Source of the DNA: Microbacterium sp. LWH3-1.2
GTDB lineage: Bacteria; Actinomycetota; Actinomycetes; Actinomycetales; Microbacteriaceae
NCBI RefSeq assembly: GCF_040675855.1
Contig: NZ_JBEGIK010000001.1
Span: forward strand, 1,736,001 to 1,800,000
DNA length: 64,000 nucleotides
Reading direction: 5' to 3'
Below are positions 17,720 to 26,161 of the stretch, piece by piece; position 1 is the stretch's first letter, and each line of letters starts with the position of its first letter. Position numbers and translations under genes: made by a program. The notes under the pieces are model-generated. The model did no database searches. It worked only from the letters and a program-made list of their open reading frames with translations, and was not told the origin of the DNA.

Positions 17720-18492
17720 CCTCGCGCACGCTGAAGGCTCTCGTCGACGAGGCCCAGGAATGGGGCCCGCTCGAGTGGTGGCGGCTGGAGCTTCGCTCGT
17801 TCGTCGGCGCGCCGCGCGCGCAGCACACCCTCGTCGTTCTCGCCCCCAAGGAGGCGGTGCGCGGGGAGCATCCCGGCCTCTCGTTCGGGAGCGTCGTGCA
17901 GTCGTTGGCGTACCTGTTCCTGCTGATCGCGCCGCTCATCGGCGCCGCCGCCATGCTGCGCTGGCTCGTGGCCGGGAGCGTGTACGACTTCCCGTTGGCG
18001 CTCGCCGGCGTCCTGACGCTCATCTCGCTGCCGATCACGGGCTGGAGCGAGCTGCAGCGTCGGCGCTACCCGCGCGCGGCCGCGAAGTCGGCGGTGCGCT
18101 CGAACTCGCTCATGCACGTGCTGCCGGGCCTCGCGTCAGTGATCATCGCCCTCACCGCGGGTCGTGACCTCCTCGACGGCGGCGCCTGGGCGTGGATCGT
18201 CGTGATCCTCGCGGATGTCGTCATCTACGCCGCGATGTTCGTGCGCGGCAACACGATCAAGGACGGGCCGCAGAATCCCCACGACAACGTCGATCAGAGC
18301 GTGAAGGAGATCCCCGCGGATCAGCTCCGCGGGATCATCGCCGACCGCGATGCGGCCATCGACCTGCTCGTCGAGAGAGGACTGATCGGCGCCGCGACCG
18401 GCGACGACGCACGGGCCACGGCGCCCGGCCATCTCGCGCTGACGCTCGCCCCCGAGGCCGGCTCCGCGTACTACCGCCCCGATCAGGTCTGA
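17716..18492 (+). CDS. Four-helix membrane protein of T7SS module A
   Basis: The 258-residue protein has four predicted membrane helices (about residues 57-82, 92-112, 132-150 and 156-178) and a hydrophilic C-terminal tail of about 80 residues ending in Y-Y-R-P-D-Q-V. The ATG at 17716 is preferred over 17707 because GGAGG at 17701-17705 lies at proper distance only for 17716. Its place at the end of the module matches the membrane protein at 21053 in module B. It could be an immunity-type or channel-associated protein; nothing in the sequence decides. Confidence 0.55.
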   Translation: MTSRTLKALVDEAQEWGPLEWWRLELRSFVGAPRAQHTLVVLAPKEAVRGEHPGLSFGSVVQSLAYLFLLIAPLIGAAAMLRWLVAGSVYDFPLALAGVLTLISLPITGWSELQRRRYPRAAAKSAVRSNSLMHVLPGLASVIIALTAGRDLLDGGAWAWIVVILADVVIYAAMFVRGNTIKDGPQNPHDNVDQSVKEIPADQLRGIIADRDAAIDLLVERGLIGAATGDDARATAPGHLALTLAPEAGSAYYRPDQV

Positions 18493-18510
18493 CCGTCCGG
18501 CATTCATCCA

Positions 18511-18530
18511 CATGGGGAATGGTCCCCATG
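18511..18530. promoter_or_regulatory. T7SS palindrome, copy 3 (upstream of WXG100 gene 2)
   Basis: A perfect CATGGGG-AATGGT-CCCCATG palindrome lies 19 bases after the stop of the 17716 gene. A TAGCGT -10-like box starts at 18552, 21 bases downstream, nearly the same spacing as copy 2. The stretch between palindrome and -10 is unrelated to copy 2, so the palindrome has been kept while its surroundings diverged. Confidence 0.62.
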
Positions 18531-18567
18531 GGCTCCCCCGGGCGTCCCGGTTAGCGTGGAGTCATCG

Positions 18568-18899
18568 GCCCGACGGGGGTCGGGTATCTGAGTGAGGGAG
18601 TTGACGATGGCTGATTTCGGTGCTTCGTATGCGGAGATGGAGCAGGTGGCGTCGTCGCTGTCGCAGGCTCGTGATGACATCCAGGGTCAGTTGGACGCGC
18701 TGAAGAGCCAGGTGGACACGCTGCTGGGTGAGGACTTCAAGACGCAGCACGCGTCGGGCAAGTTCGGTGAGGGGTACACCGAGCTGACGACGGGTCTGAA
18801 GGGTGCTGTGGACGGCATCAACGACATGTCGGAGTCGCTGCTGGGCATGATGCGTGCCATCCAGGACCTCGACCAGCAGCTCGCCGGCGGCTGAACCGC
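18568..18899 (+). repeat. 332-bp direct repeat, right copy (WXG100 gene 2 with its leader)
   Basis: This is the partner of 14492-14823, in the same orientation and separated from it by about 3.7 kb of non-repeated sequence. Such near identity points to recent duplication or continuing gene conversion, and it offers a site for recombination that would delete module A. Confidence 0.9.
18607..18894 (+). CDS. WXG100 (ESAT-6-like) T7SS substrate 2
   Basis: This 95-residue protein is identical to the product of the 14531 gene except for Ser in place of Gly in L-K-S-Q-V. It has the same F-K-T loop in place of W-x-G and the same unusual codon choice. It heads module B and shares the leader and GAGGGAG binding site with its twin. 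Because the two are nearly identical, both modules could use the same exported carrier with different partners. Confidence 0.85.
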   Translation: MADFGASYAEMEQVASSLSQARDDIQGQLDALKSQVDTLLGEDFKTQHASGKFGEGYTELTTGLKGAVDGINDMSESLLGMMRAIQDLDQQLAGG

Positions 18900-18978
18900 A
18901 CCCGCAAAGCAAAGCTCGACTTTCTGACCGGAGCGCCGCTCCCGCGGCCTCCGGTCAGTCGTCTCCGGAGGGACTGCC

Positions 18979-19281
18979 ATGACCGATGTGCGGATCGACT
19001 ACGACGCGATGAACGCGAGCCGGCACGCGTACGCCAACATGCGGACACTGCTGGACGACGCCACGGGCGCGCTCTCGAACGTGTGCGGCTCGGCGGTGCC
19101 GCAGGACGAGCTCCGCCGGCGCCTCGAAGACCTGCACGGGTCATGGGGCGGCGGCATGGACAAGCTCGCGCGCTACGCCGAGGATGCCGGCACCGGCCTG
19201 CAGGGCATCCTCGAGGCGTTCCAAGGTCTCGACAGCGAGCTCGGAGCGAGCATGGTGCCGCAGGAAGGCAGTGCGGCGTGA
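18979..19281 (+). CDS. WXG100-family protein of T7SS module B
   Basis: The 100-residue protein is a canonical WXG100-type helical hairpin. Two amphipathic helices flank W56-G57-G58 in L-H-G-S-W-G-G-G-M-D, and the length is right for the family. It likely pairs with the 18607 product or with the N-terminal domain of the next protein. The ATG at 18979 follows GGAGGGAC. Its stop overlaps the GTG of the next gene (GTGA). Confidence 0.75.
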   Translation: MTDVRIDYDAMNASRHAYANMRTLLDDATGALSNVCGSAVPQDELRRRLEDLHGSWGGGMDKLARYAEDAGTGLQGILEAFQGLDSELGASMVPQEGSAA

Positions 19282-20405
19282 CCGACTTCAGCGCGCTCGG
19301 GTTCGACCCCGCACCGGGCGACCTCGCGACGCTCGACAGCTACGTCGACGCGCTGTCGAGCGGCTGCGACGGCGTCGACGACGCGCTGTCGATGCTCGAC
19401 GGCGGCGACGACGCCGACTGGGTGGGGCTCTCCGCCGCAGCCTTCCGCGCCTCGATGAGTGAAGACTTCCGCCCGCAGCTCGCCGACACCGGCGAAGCGC
19501 TGCGCACCTCGCGGAATGCCCTGCGCACCTGGAGCACACAGCTCGCCTCCTTCCAGCAGCGGGCGCGGGTGCTCGCCGAGGAGGCGGATGCCGCAGCCGC
19601 GCGGGTCGCCGCGTGCGAGTCCGCGCACACGTCGGCGGTGAAGCACGAGGACGACGACGACGCGGACCCCGATGCCGTCTCGGACGCGGCGCTGGCGCTC
19701 GGGACGGCCGGCGACGAGCTCGAGCAGATCCGCGCCTCCGCCCGCAGCCTCAAGGCGGAGGTCGACGACGAGGCGGCGACCGCCGCGCGCTCGCTCAACG
19801 ACGCCGGCGGCATCCTCGACGACTACGCGGGCAACGCGTTCTCGAACTTCCTGGGCGACGCGGGCGAATGGCTCGCCGACGCCGGCACCTGGCTCATGGA
19901 CAACGTGGTGCCGATCCTGGAGGACATCCTCCGTGCGGCGCTGCCGATCATCGCGATCCTGTCGCTGTTCGTCCCGGTCCTCGGCACCGTGGCGCTCATC
20001 ATGTCGATAGCCCTCGTGGCCATCGACGGTCTCCAGGCCCTCACCGGGCGGGGGGACTGGACGGACTTCGCGGTCGGGGCCCTGGGCCTCCTGGCCGGCG
20101 GTGCCCTCGGCATGGCGGCGAAATCGCTCATCGGTCCCGGTGGTCAGGTGCTCATCCCGTCGATCCAGCGGATGACCCCGGCGCTGGCCGGCGGCGGCAC
20201 CGCGGCGGGATCGCTCGCGGTGGCCCTGAACGTCAACCTGCCGAACCTGGTCTCGAACACGTACTGGACCATGTCGCAGGCGAAGGACGCGCATGACAAC
20301 GGCGAGAGCTTCGTCGACAGCCTGAGCGGCCCGTGGCAGAACCTCGCGGAGCGCGTCGACAACACCATCGAGGGCAACGGTCCGCGGACGGATGAGGAGC
20401 TCTGA
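19278..20405 (+). CDS. Putative T7SS-secreted effector-like protein with N-terminal WXG domain, module B
   Basis: The 375-residue protein begins with a WXG100-like domain containing W48-V49-G50 followed by L-S-A-A-A-F. A long helical, probably coiled-coil stretch (about residues 60-185) with an Asp-rich patch near 125-135 follows. Next come a hydrophobic block at about 210-250, a second at about 263-285 (W-T-D-F-A-V-G-A-L-G-L-L) and a 90-residue tail ending in R-T-D-E-E-L. The architecture repeats that of the 15208 protein. The GTG at 19278 is coupled to the upstream stop. No enzymatic motif is visible in the tail; the secreted-effector role is inferred. Confidence 0.6.
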   Translation: MTDFSALGFDPAPGDLATLDSYVDALSSGCDGVDDALSMLDGGDDADWVGLSAAAFRASMSEDFRPQLADTGEALRTSRNALRTWSTQLASFQQRARVLAEEADAAAARVAACESAHTSAVKHEDDDDADPDAVSDAALALGTAGDELEQIRASARSLKAEVDDEAATAARSLNDAGGILDDYAGNAFSNFLGDAGEWLADAGTWLMDNVVPILEDILRAALPIIAILSLFVPVLGTVALIMSIALVAIDGLQALTGRGDWTDFAVGALGLLAGGALGMAAKSLIGPGGQVLIPSIQRMTPALAGGGTAAGSLAVALNVNLPNLVSNTYWTMSQAKDAHDNGESFVDSLSGPWQNLAERVDNTIEGNGPRTDEEL

Positions 20406-20406
20406 A

Positions 20407-21048
20407 ATGGCGACACCGAGGACGAGCGGCGATCGTGTGTGGCAGCGGATGCCGCAAGGGTGGATCGAGTTCCGCTCGTTCGGCGATCGCACGCCCCAGG
20501 AGTGGCTGGATTGGTATCTGGCCGGCGGCGACGGCTGGCTTCCCGACGATGCACGTGCGGCGATCGTGGCGGGCTTCCACGCCGGGGTCGCCGCTTTCGA
20601 GGGTACGGACTTCGACTCGGCAGGGGTCTCCCTCACGCTCGGCGAGCGCCCGGCCGTCAGCTTCCTCTGCACGAACGTGGTGAGGGTCGCGGCGGGGACG
20701 GATGCCCCGTCCCTGGAGTTCCACCGTCTCTTCCCGCTCGCGCGGTTCGGTGTGGATTCCGCGGCCGAGACCTTCACCGCGCCCGACGGGCGTGTGGGCA
20801 CGGTCGCCTCGGGCACGCTGGAGCTCGGTGGCAGGGCGGTCGTCACGACGGTCGGCGAGATCCGCCTGCCCGCCGCCGACGGGACGATCCTCGTCATGGG
20901 GATGTGCACAGACGCCGGCCAGCGCACCGAGCTGGCTGTCCTCACCGCTTTCACGCTGTCGACCACGCAGGTGCTGCCCGATGGCGTCGAGCCGGCTCCC
21001 CTGGAGGCGGCCGCGCGCGGGGGCGACCTGCCGCACGTCGTAGCCTGA
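20407..21048 (+). CDS. Hypothetical soluble protein of T7SS module B
   Basis: The 213-residue protein lacks signal peptide and membrane segments. The N-terminal part is rich in aromatic residues (Q-G-W-I-E-F-R-S-F, E-W-L-D-W-Y-L) and the second half is a run of beta strands (G-T-V-A-S-G-T-L-E-L, A-V-V-T-T-V-G-E-I-R-L). It occupies the slot of the 16483 gene and shares its general layout. The ATG is one base after the previous stop. I cannot name a family. Confidence 0.5.
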   Translation: MATPRTSGDRVWQRMPQGWIEFRSFGDRTPQEWLDWYLAGGDGWLPDDARAAIVAGFHAGVAAFEGTDFDSAGVSLTLGERPAVSFLCTNVVRVAAGTDAPSLEFHRLFPLARFGVDSAAETFTAPDGRVGTVASGTLELGGRAVVTTVGEIRLPAADGTILVMGMCTDAGQRTELAVLTAFTLSTTQVLPDGVEPAPLEAAARGGDLPHVVA

Positions 21049-21052
21049 CGGT

Positions 21053-21724
21053 ATGGCTTTCGCACTCATCCTTCCGGCTTCGCGTGCCTGGATCGACGTC
21101 CCGAGCGGGGAGAAGGCGGTGGCAGAGGCGGATCGCGTGGCGGTGCTCCTGCGCGGCGACTATGAACGCTGGTCGCGCTGGGCGCTCGGGCTCGTGTGCT
21201 TCGTGGCGTCGGTGCTGGGCGCGTTCGTCATCGGCGGGATGCTCGACGCGATCGCGGCGCTCGGCGGCGCGGTCGCCCTGGTCGATGTCATCGTCATCGT
21301 GCTCGCCGCGGTCATCGCCGTCGCCGGCGCGACGGGACTCGTGCGGCTGTGGCTGACCGGCCGGGCCCTGACGAGGGCCGCGACCGACTGGCTCCGCCTG
21401 CCGTACCGTCAGGGCGGTCGCGCTCGGCGCGGCGGCGGGTGGGTGCTCGCCCGCACGACGAACTTCGACCCGCCCATCTTCGCCCGGCTCACGACGGCCA
21501 CGCTCGCCTTCCTCCTCGCGATCGGTGGAGTGGCGCTCGCGCTGCGCGATCTGGCCGCCGACTCGTTCGCCGGCCTTTCCGCGACGGCAGGCCTCGTCGG
21601 CATCACCGCCCTCGCGTGTGCTCTGGGCCAGGCCGGCGGCGTCGCCCGGATCGTCTCCGGTGTGAGCGAGGGCGATCCGCTCTGGCATCGTCTGCGCTCG
21701 GCGTTCGTCCGCACCGACCGGTAG
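21053..21724 (+). CDS. Membrane protein closing T7SS module B
   Basis: The 223-residue protein has four predicted membrane helices (about residues 44-66, 71-100, 145-163 and 172-190) joined by a basic loop ([11 protein letters not shown]). It starts four bases after the upstream stop. It is the likely functional counterpart of the 17716 protein, though similarity between the two is not obvious by eye. After it the strand continues into DNA repair genes, so this is the end of the T7SS island. Confidence 0.55.
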   Translation: MAFALILPASRAWIDVPSGEKAVAEADRVAVLLRGDYERWSRWALGLVCFVASVLGAFVIGGMLDAIAALGGAVALVDVIVIVLAAVIAVAGATGLVRLWLTGRALTRAATDWLRLPYRQGGRARRGGGWVLARTTNFDPPIFARLTTATLAFLLAIGGVALALRDLAADSFAGLSATAGLVGITALACALGQAGGVARIVSGVSEGDPLWHRLRSAFVRTDR

Positions 21725-21815
21725 GCGCCGGCGCGTCCCCAGCGGCCGACGGCGACGCGACAGTCGTGTCCGATTTCCGCGAGCCGACGTCGGGGGAGCG
21801 TGTCAGGCTAGGGGC

Positions 21816-23396
21816 ATGAGCCTGGCCATGACGTTCGAGGAGCGCTACCGCGCGATCGATTCGCGCGACGCCCGCTTCGACGGGCAGTTCGTCACCGCGG
21901 TGCGCTCGACCGGGATCTACTGCCGTCCGAGCTGCCCCGCCCGCACTCCCAAGGCCTCGAACGTCACGTTCTACCCCACAAGTGCCGCCGCGCACGAGGC
22001 GGGCTACCGTGCCTGCAAGCGCTGCCTGCCCGAGGCGGCGCCCGGCTCGCCGCAGTGGAACCTGCGTGGCGACACCGCAGGACGCGCCATGCGGCTCATC
22101 GCCGACGGCGTCGTCGAGCGCGAGGGCGTCCCCGGCCTCGCACTGCGCCTCGGCTACTCACCGCGCCACCTGACGCGGCTGCTCACCGCCGAGCTCGGCG
22201 CCGGCCCGCTGGCCCTCAGCCGCGCACACCGCGCGCAGACCGCCCGGATGCTGCTCGTCGGCACCGAACTCTCGGCCGCCGATGTCGCGTTCTCCAGCGG
22301 GTTCGCGAGCGTGCGCCAGTTCAACGACACCATCCGTGAGGTGTTCGGGATGCCGCCGCTCGAGCTGCGCGCGCGGCGTCGCGTCTCGCGCCACGAAGGG
22401 CCGGGTGCGCCTGCGCCCGGAGTCACGATCGACCTCGCCCTCCCGCACCGCGGCGCGATGGATGCACAAGGACTCTTCTCATGGATGGCGGCCCGCGCCG
22501 TCTCGGGCGCCGAGGCGGCGACCGCCTCCACGTTCGCCCGCACGATCCGCCTTCCGCACGGCCCCGCCTGGTTCGAGCTGCGCCTCGACGACCTGGGGCA
22601 GGTGCGGCTGCGGGCCGCGCTCACGAATCTCGCCGACCTGTCGATGCTCGTCACCCGGGCGCGGCGCCTCTTCGATCTCGACGCCGACCCGGACGCGGTG
22701 GACGACTCGCTGGCGCGGCATCCGGAGCTCGCTCCTCTCGTGGCTGCGTTGCCGGGCATCCGGGTTCCGGGTGCCGCCGATCCGCACGAGATGCTGATCC
22801 GCGCGATGGTCGGCCAGCAGATCACGGTGGTCGCGGCTCGCACCGCGCTGACGGCGCTCACCGCCGCGCTCGGCGAGGAGGTCCCGGCATTCGCGGGGAT
22901 GATGTCGCTCGGCGCCGGCGCCGACGACAACCCCGCTCCTGCCCGTCTGTTCCCGACGATGGCCGCCATCGCAGAGCGCGGCCACGAGGCGCTCCGCGGT
23001 CCGGCCGCGCGCATCCGCGCCATCACCGGAGCCGCCTCGGCTCTCGCCGAAGGGTCGCTCATCCTCACCGCCGGCGACGACGCCGCCGAGCAGCGCGCCG
23101 CTCTCCTCGCGATGCCCGGCATCGGACCCTGGACCGCCGACTACGTGCGCATGCGAGTGCTCGCCGACCCCGACGTCTTCCTTCCGGGCGATGTGGCCGT
23201 GCGGGCGGGCGCCGCGGCAGCGGGGCTCCCCGCCGAGGCCCGCGCGCTCGACGCCTGGGCCGCCCGCACCGCTCCCTGGCGCAGTTACCTCACCGCTCAC
23301 CTGTGGCGCGCCGTCCCGCCGAGGCCTGCCGCGCCGCGCCGGGTCGCGGCATCCGTCATCTCTTCATCGCTCATCACGACCGGAGGCATGTCATGA
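21816..23396 (+). CDS. AdaA-AlkA fusion: methyl-phosphotriester sensor, AraC HTH and 3-methyladenine glycosylase
   Basis: This 526-residue protein joins three activities of the adaptive response to alkylation. The N-terminal Ada zinc domain has Cys36, Cys40, Cys67 and Cys70, with Cys36 the expected methyl acceptor. An AraC-type HTH region follows at about residues 85-185, then the AlkA N-domain (about 205-315) and an HhH-GPD glycosylase (about 320-490) with G-I-G-P-W-T-A-D-Y and the catalytic Asp in L-P-G-D-V-A-V. A TAGGGG box ends one base before the ATG at 21816, so the true start may be the ATG at 21828 (M-T-F-E-E-R). It is coupled to the downstream ogt-type gene by ATGA. Confidence 0.93.
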   Translation: MSLAMTFEERYRAIDSRDARFDGQFVTAVRSTGIYCRPSCPARTPKASNVTFYPTSAAAHEAGYRACKRCLPEAAPGSPQWNLRGDTAGRAMRLIADGVVEREGVPGLALRLGYSPRHLTRLLTAELGAGPLALSRAHRAQTARMLLVGTELSAADVAFSSGFASVRQFNDTIREVFGMPPLELRARRRVSRHEGPGAPAPGVTIDLALPHRGAMDAQGLFSWMAARAVSGAEAATASTFARTIRLPHGPAWFELRLDDLGQVRLRAALTNLADLSMLVTRARRLFDLDADPDAVDDSLARHPELAPLVAALPGIRVPGAADPHEMLIRAMVGQQITVVAARTALTALTAALGEEVPAFAGMMSLGAGADDNPAPARLFPTMAAIAERGHEALRGPAARIRAITGAASALAEGSLILTAGDDAAEQRAALLAMPGIGPWTADYVRMRVLADPDVFLPGDVAVRAGAAAAGLPAEARALDAWAARTAPWRSYLTAHLWRAVPPRPAAPRRVAASVISSSLITTGGMS

Positions 23397-23902
23397 CCAC
23401 CGCCACCATCCAGACCCTCGACACCCCCGACGGCGCGTTCACGATCCTCGCCGACGACGGCGGACGCGTGCTCGCCTCAGGGTGGACCGCCGACGCCGGC
23501 ACGATCCTCGCGCGCCTCGCGGACCGCGTGCGTCCGTCGTCGGTCGAGGAGGGCGAGACGGATGCCGCCGCCGCCGTCGCCGCCTACTACGGCGGAGACC
23601 TTGCCGCGATCGACGAGGTCGCGGTGTCGCAGCACGGCACCGCGATGCAGCTCGCAGGGTGGGCTGCGCTGCGGCGCATCGCCCCGGGGCGCCCGCTCAC
23701 GTACAGCGAGTTCGCCGTCGAGCTCGGGTCTCCGAGCGCGGTGCGTGCCGCAGCATCCATCTGCGCCCGCAACGCGCCCGCGCTGTTCGTGCCGTGCCAT
23801 CGGGTGCTGCGCACGGACGGCACGCTGGGCGGGTTCGCCTGGGGGCTCCCCGTCAAGCAGCGCCTGCTCGAGCGAGAAGCGGCGGTGCCCGCGCTGATCT
23901 GA
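23393..23902 (+). CDS. ogt: Methylated-DNA-[protein]-cysteine S-methyltransferase
   Basis: The 169-residue protein directly reverses O6-methylguanine by transferring the methyl group to its own cysteine. The active motif is V-P-C135-H-R-V and the length fits the Ogt/MGMT family. The conserved recognition segment L-T-Y-S-E-F-A and the G-S-x-x-A-V-R-A-A helix precede it. It overlaps the AdaA-AlkA gene by four bases, so both are presumably induced together by alkylation. Confidence 0.93.
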   Translation: MTTATIQTLDTPDGAFTILADDGGRVLASGWTADAGTILARLADRVRPSSVEEGETDAAAAVAAYYGGDLAAIDEVAVSQHGTAMQLAGWAALRRIAPGRPLTYSEFAVELGSPSAVRAAASICARNAPALFVPCHRVLRTDGTLGGFAWGLPVKQRLLEREAAVPALI

Positions 23903-23913
23903 ACCACTCGCCT

Positions 23914-23944
23914 CAACCGCTTTCCGGAGACCGGAAAGCGGTTG
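23914..23944 (+). terminator. Hairpin terminator after ogt
   Basis: A perfect 14-bp stem, CAACCGCTTTCCGG and CCGGAAAGCGGTTG, closes a three-base AGA loop 11 bases after the ogt stop. There is no long T-tract, as is common in this group. Confidence 0.7.
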
Positions 23945-23972
23945 TTGCATTCAGGCAACACTCAGATATAGG
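23945..23972 (+). promoter_or_regulatory. Candidate promoter for the ABC exporter operon
   Basis: TTGCAT at 23945-23950 and TATAGG at 23967-23972 are 16 bases apart, the best -35/-10 pair seen in this window. It would give an untranslated leader of about 320 bases containing two short ORFs. Confidence 0.5.
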
Positions 23973-24046
23973 CTGGAGGGCTGTCGCGCCGCTGGGTCAC
24001 CGAGCGGCGTGCACAGCCCGATTCCGCTCAGCCCAAGGAGGACGAA

Positions 24047-24145
24047 ATGTATCAGGCCGCCATCGCCGCGAAGACCGCATTCGTCCTTCGTCTCGCGGGA
24101 CGCCGCACCGCCTCCCGGCTGCCGCGTCCCCGCGTCCAGGGGTAG
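24047..24145 (+). CDS. Putative leader peptide 1 upstream of the ABC exporter
   Basis: A 32-residue ORF starts with ATG at 24047 behind an unusually strong AAGGAGGA (24035-24042). The peptide is basic, with six Arg and two Pro-Arg pairs in its second half (G-R-R-T-A-S-R-L-P-R-P-R). Its position between the promoter and the exporter genes, separated from them by an 85-base segment with short inverted repeats, fits a ribosome-controlled attenuator. No family match is known to me. Confidence 0.45.
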   Translation: MYQAAIAAKTAFVLRLAGRRTASRLPRPRVQG

Positions 24146-24230
24146 TCCGCTCCTCGCATCCGCCGGTCCTGCCGGATTCGGCATACTGCCGTCCTCCGGA
24201 GCGTTCCTCCACCCAGGAAGCTCCTCTCTC

Positions 24231-24305
24231 ATGACAGCGCTCCCACGCGTCGCTGTCGCCACGCGACCCGACGACGGGTCATCGTCACACCCACAAGGAT
24301 CATGA
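24231..24305 (+). CDS. Putative leader peptide 2, translationally coupled to the exporter
   Basis: A 24-residue ORF ([10 protein letters not shown]...) starts at ATG 24231, about ten bases after AGGAAG. Its TGA at 24303-24305 overlaps the ATG of the ABC gene at 24302. No other good ribosome binding site precedes that ATG except AAGGA at 24295-24299. Exporter translation may therefore depend on ribosomes finishing this ORF. Confidence 0.4.
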   Translation: MTALPRVAVATRPDDGSSSHPQGS

Positions 24306-26161
24306 CCACTACCGCCCTCGCTGAACGATCAGAACAGCCGCAACGGTCCGAACCGTCCACCTTCCAAGCCCTCGCCCGACTCCTTCCCTTCGCGAAGCCG
24401 GTGCTTCCGCGTCTGGTGATGGGCGCCGCCAGCGCGCTCGTCGCGAGCCTGCTCGCACTGACCATCCCGCTCGTGCTCGAGCAGGTCGTCGCCGGCCCGA
24501 TCGCCTCCGGCGACATCGCCATGATCGGGTGGGGCGCCGCCGCGATCCTCGCGCTGGGACTCGCCGAGGCGCTCATGGTCTGGCTCCGTCGCTGGTTCGT
24601 GCTCGGCCCCGCGACCATGGTCGAGTACGAGCTGCGACAGACGTTCTACTCCCGCCTGCAGCGCCTGCCGGTCGCGTTCCACGATCGGTGGCAGTCGGGG
24701 CAGCTGCTGAGCCGCATGATGCAGGACATCAGCATGCTGCGCCGCTGGCTCGCCTTCGGCCTCGTGCTGCTCGTCGTCAACGTCATCACCATCGCCGTCG
24801 GCACGGCGCTGCTGTTCCGCTGGCACTGGGCGCTCGGCACGATCTTCCTCGTGACGTCGGCACCGCTCTGGTACGCGGGATACCGGTTCGAGAAGTCGTA
24901 CGGCACGCTCGCGCGCCAGTCGCAGGACCAGGCGGGCGACCTCGCCACCTCGGTCGAGGAGAGCGTGCACGGAATCCGCGTGCTCAAGGCGTTCGGCCGC
25001 GGCAAGCACGCGCTGCAGAAGTTCACGCGCCAGGCCGAGACGCTGCGCGAGACCGAGCTCAGCAAGGCGCGCGCCGTCGGCTGGATCTGGTTCTGGCTCG
25101 TGCTGCTGCCCGATATCGCGTTCGCGCTGTGCCTCGGCGCGGGCATCTACCTCACGGCGATCGGCCAGCTCCAGGGCCCCGAGCTCATCGCGTTCTTCGC
25201 CATGGCGACGGTGCTGCGCTGGCCGATGGAGTCGATCGGATTCCTGTTCTCGTTCCTCCTCGACGCGCGCACGGCGACCGACCGCATCTTCGAGGTGTTC
25301 GACGAGCAGAACACGATCGTCGAACCCGAGGAGCCGAAGACCATCGCGAAGCCGCGCGGCGAGCTCGCGTTCGAGGGCGTGCATTTCCGGTATCAGGATG
25401 CTGCGGACCGCGAGCGCGATCTTCTCAACGGTGTCGACCTCGTGCTGCGGCCCGGAGAGACGATGGCGCTCGTGGGCCTCACCGGCTCGGGCAAGACGAC
25501 CCTCACGACGCTGCCCACGCGCCTGTACGACGTGACCGGAGGCCGCGTCACGCTCGACGGCGTCGACGTGCGCGACCTGACGCTCGCCGAGCTGCGCCGG
25601 CACATCGGCATGGCGTTCGAGGACGCGACACTCTTCTCCCAGACCGTGCGCGACAACGTGCTGCTGGGTCGCGAGGACCTCGTGCCCGGCAGCCCCGAGG
25701 CCGAACGCGTGATGCGCGAGGCGCTCGACGTGGCGCAGGCGTCGTTCGTCGACGAGCTGCCCGACGGCGTCGACACGATCATCGGTGAAGAGGGACTGTC
25801 CCTCTCGGGTGGCCAGCGTCAGCGTCTGGCGCTGGCTCGTGCCGTGGCCGCGCGGCCCGCAGTGCTCGTGCTCGACGACCCGCTGTCGGCGCTCGACGTC
25901 GACACCGAGGCGCTCGTCGAGGACGCGCTCCGCGAGGTCCTGCACGAGACGACGGCGCTCGTGGTCGCGCACCGTCCGTCGACGGTCACGCTCGCCGACC
26001 GTGTCGCCCTTCTCGAGGCGGGACGAGTGACGGCCGTCGGAACCCATTCCGAGCTGCTGCGCAGCAGTGAGCACTACCGGCACGTGATCTCGAGTCTCGA
26101 GATCGAGCAGGCCCGCATCCGGGCGAGACAGGAAGGCCAGGATTGGGAGGTGACCCTGTGA
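24302..26161 (+). CDS. ABC exporter subunit with degenerate ATPase site (TMD-NBD half transporter 1)
   Basis: The 619-residue half transporter has a six-helix type IV exporter domain (about residues 35-330) and an NBD. Walker A is G-L-T-G-S-G-K398, the signature is the canonical L-S-G-G-Q, and Walker B ends D525-D526, so Asp replaces the catalytic Glu. The H-loop V-A-H-R is intact. Together with the partner gene this is the pattern of heterodimeric exporters such as TmrAB or TM287/288, in which only one of the two sites hydrolyses ATP. The substrate is unknown; multidrug or lipid export is usual for the group. Confidence 0.9.
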   Translation: MTTTALAERSEQPQRSEPSTFQALARLLPFAKPVLPRLVMGAASALVASLLALTIPLVLEQVVAGPIASGDIAMIGWGAAAILALGLAEALMVWLRRWFVLGPATMVEYELRQTFYSRLQRLPVAFHDRWQSGQLLSRMMQDISMLRRWLAFGLVLLVVNVITIAVGTALLFRWHWALGTIFLVTSAPLWYAGYRFEKSYGTLARQSQDQAGDLATSVEESVHGIRVLKAFGRGKHALQKFTRQAETLRETELSKARAVGWIWFWLVLLPDIAFALCLGAGIYLTAIGQLQGPELIAFFAMATVLRWPMESIGFLFSFLLDARTATDRIFEVFDEQNTIVEPEEPKTIAKPRGELAFEGVHFRYQDAADRERDLLNGVDLVLRPGETMALVGLTGSGKTTLTTLPTRLYDVTGGRVTLDGVDVRDLTLAELRRHIGMAFEDATLFSQTVRDNVLLGREDLVPGSPEAERVMREALDVAQASFVDELPDGVDTIIGEEGLSLSGGQRQRLALARAVAARPAVLVLDDPLSALDVDTEALVEDALREVLHETTALVVAHRPSTVTLADRVALLEAGRVTAVGTHSELLRSSEHYRHVISSLEIEQARIRARQEGQDWEVTL

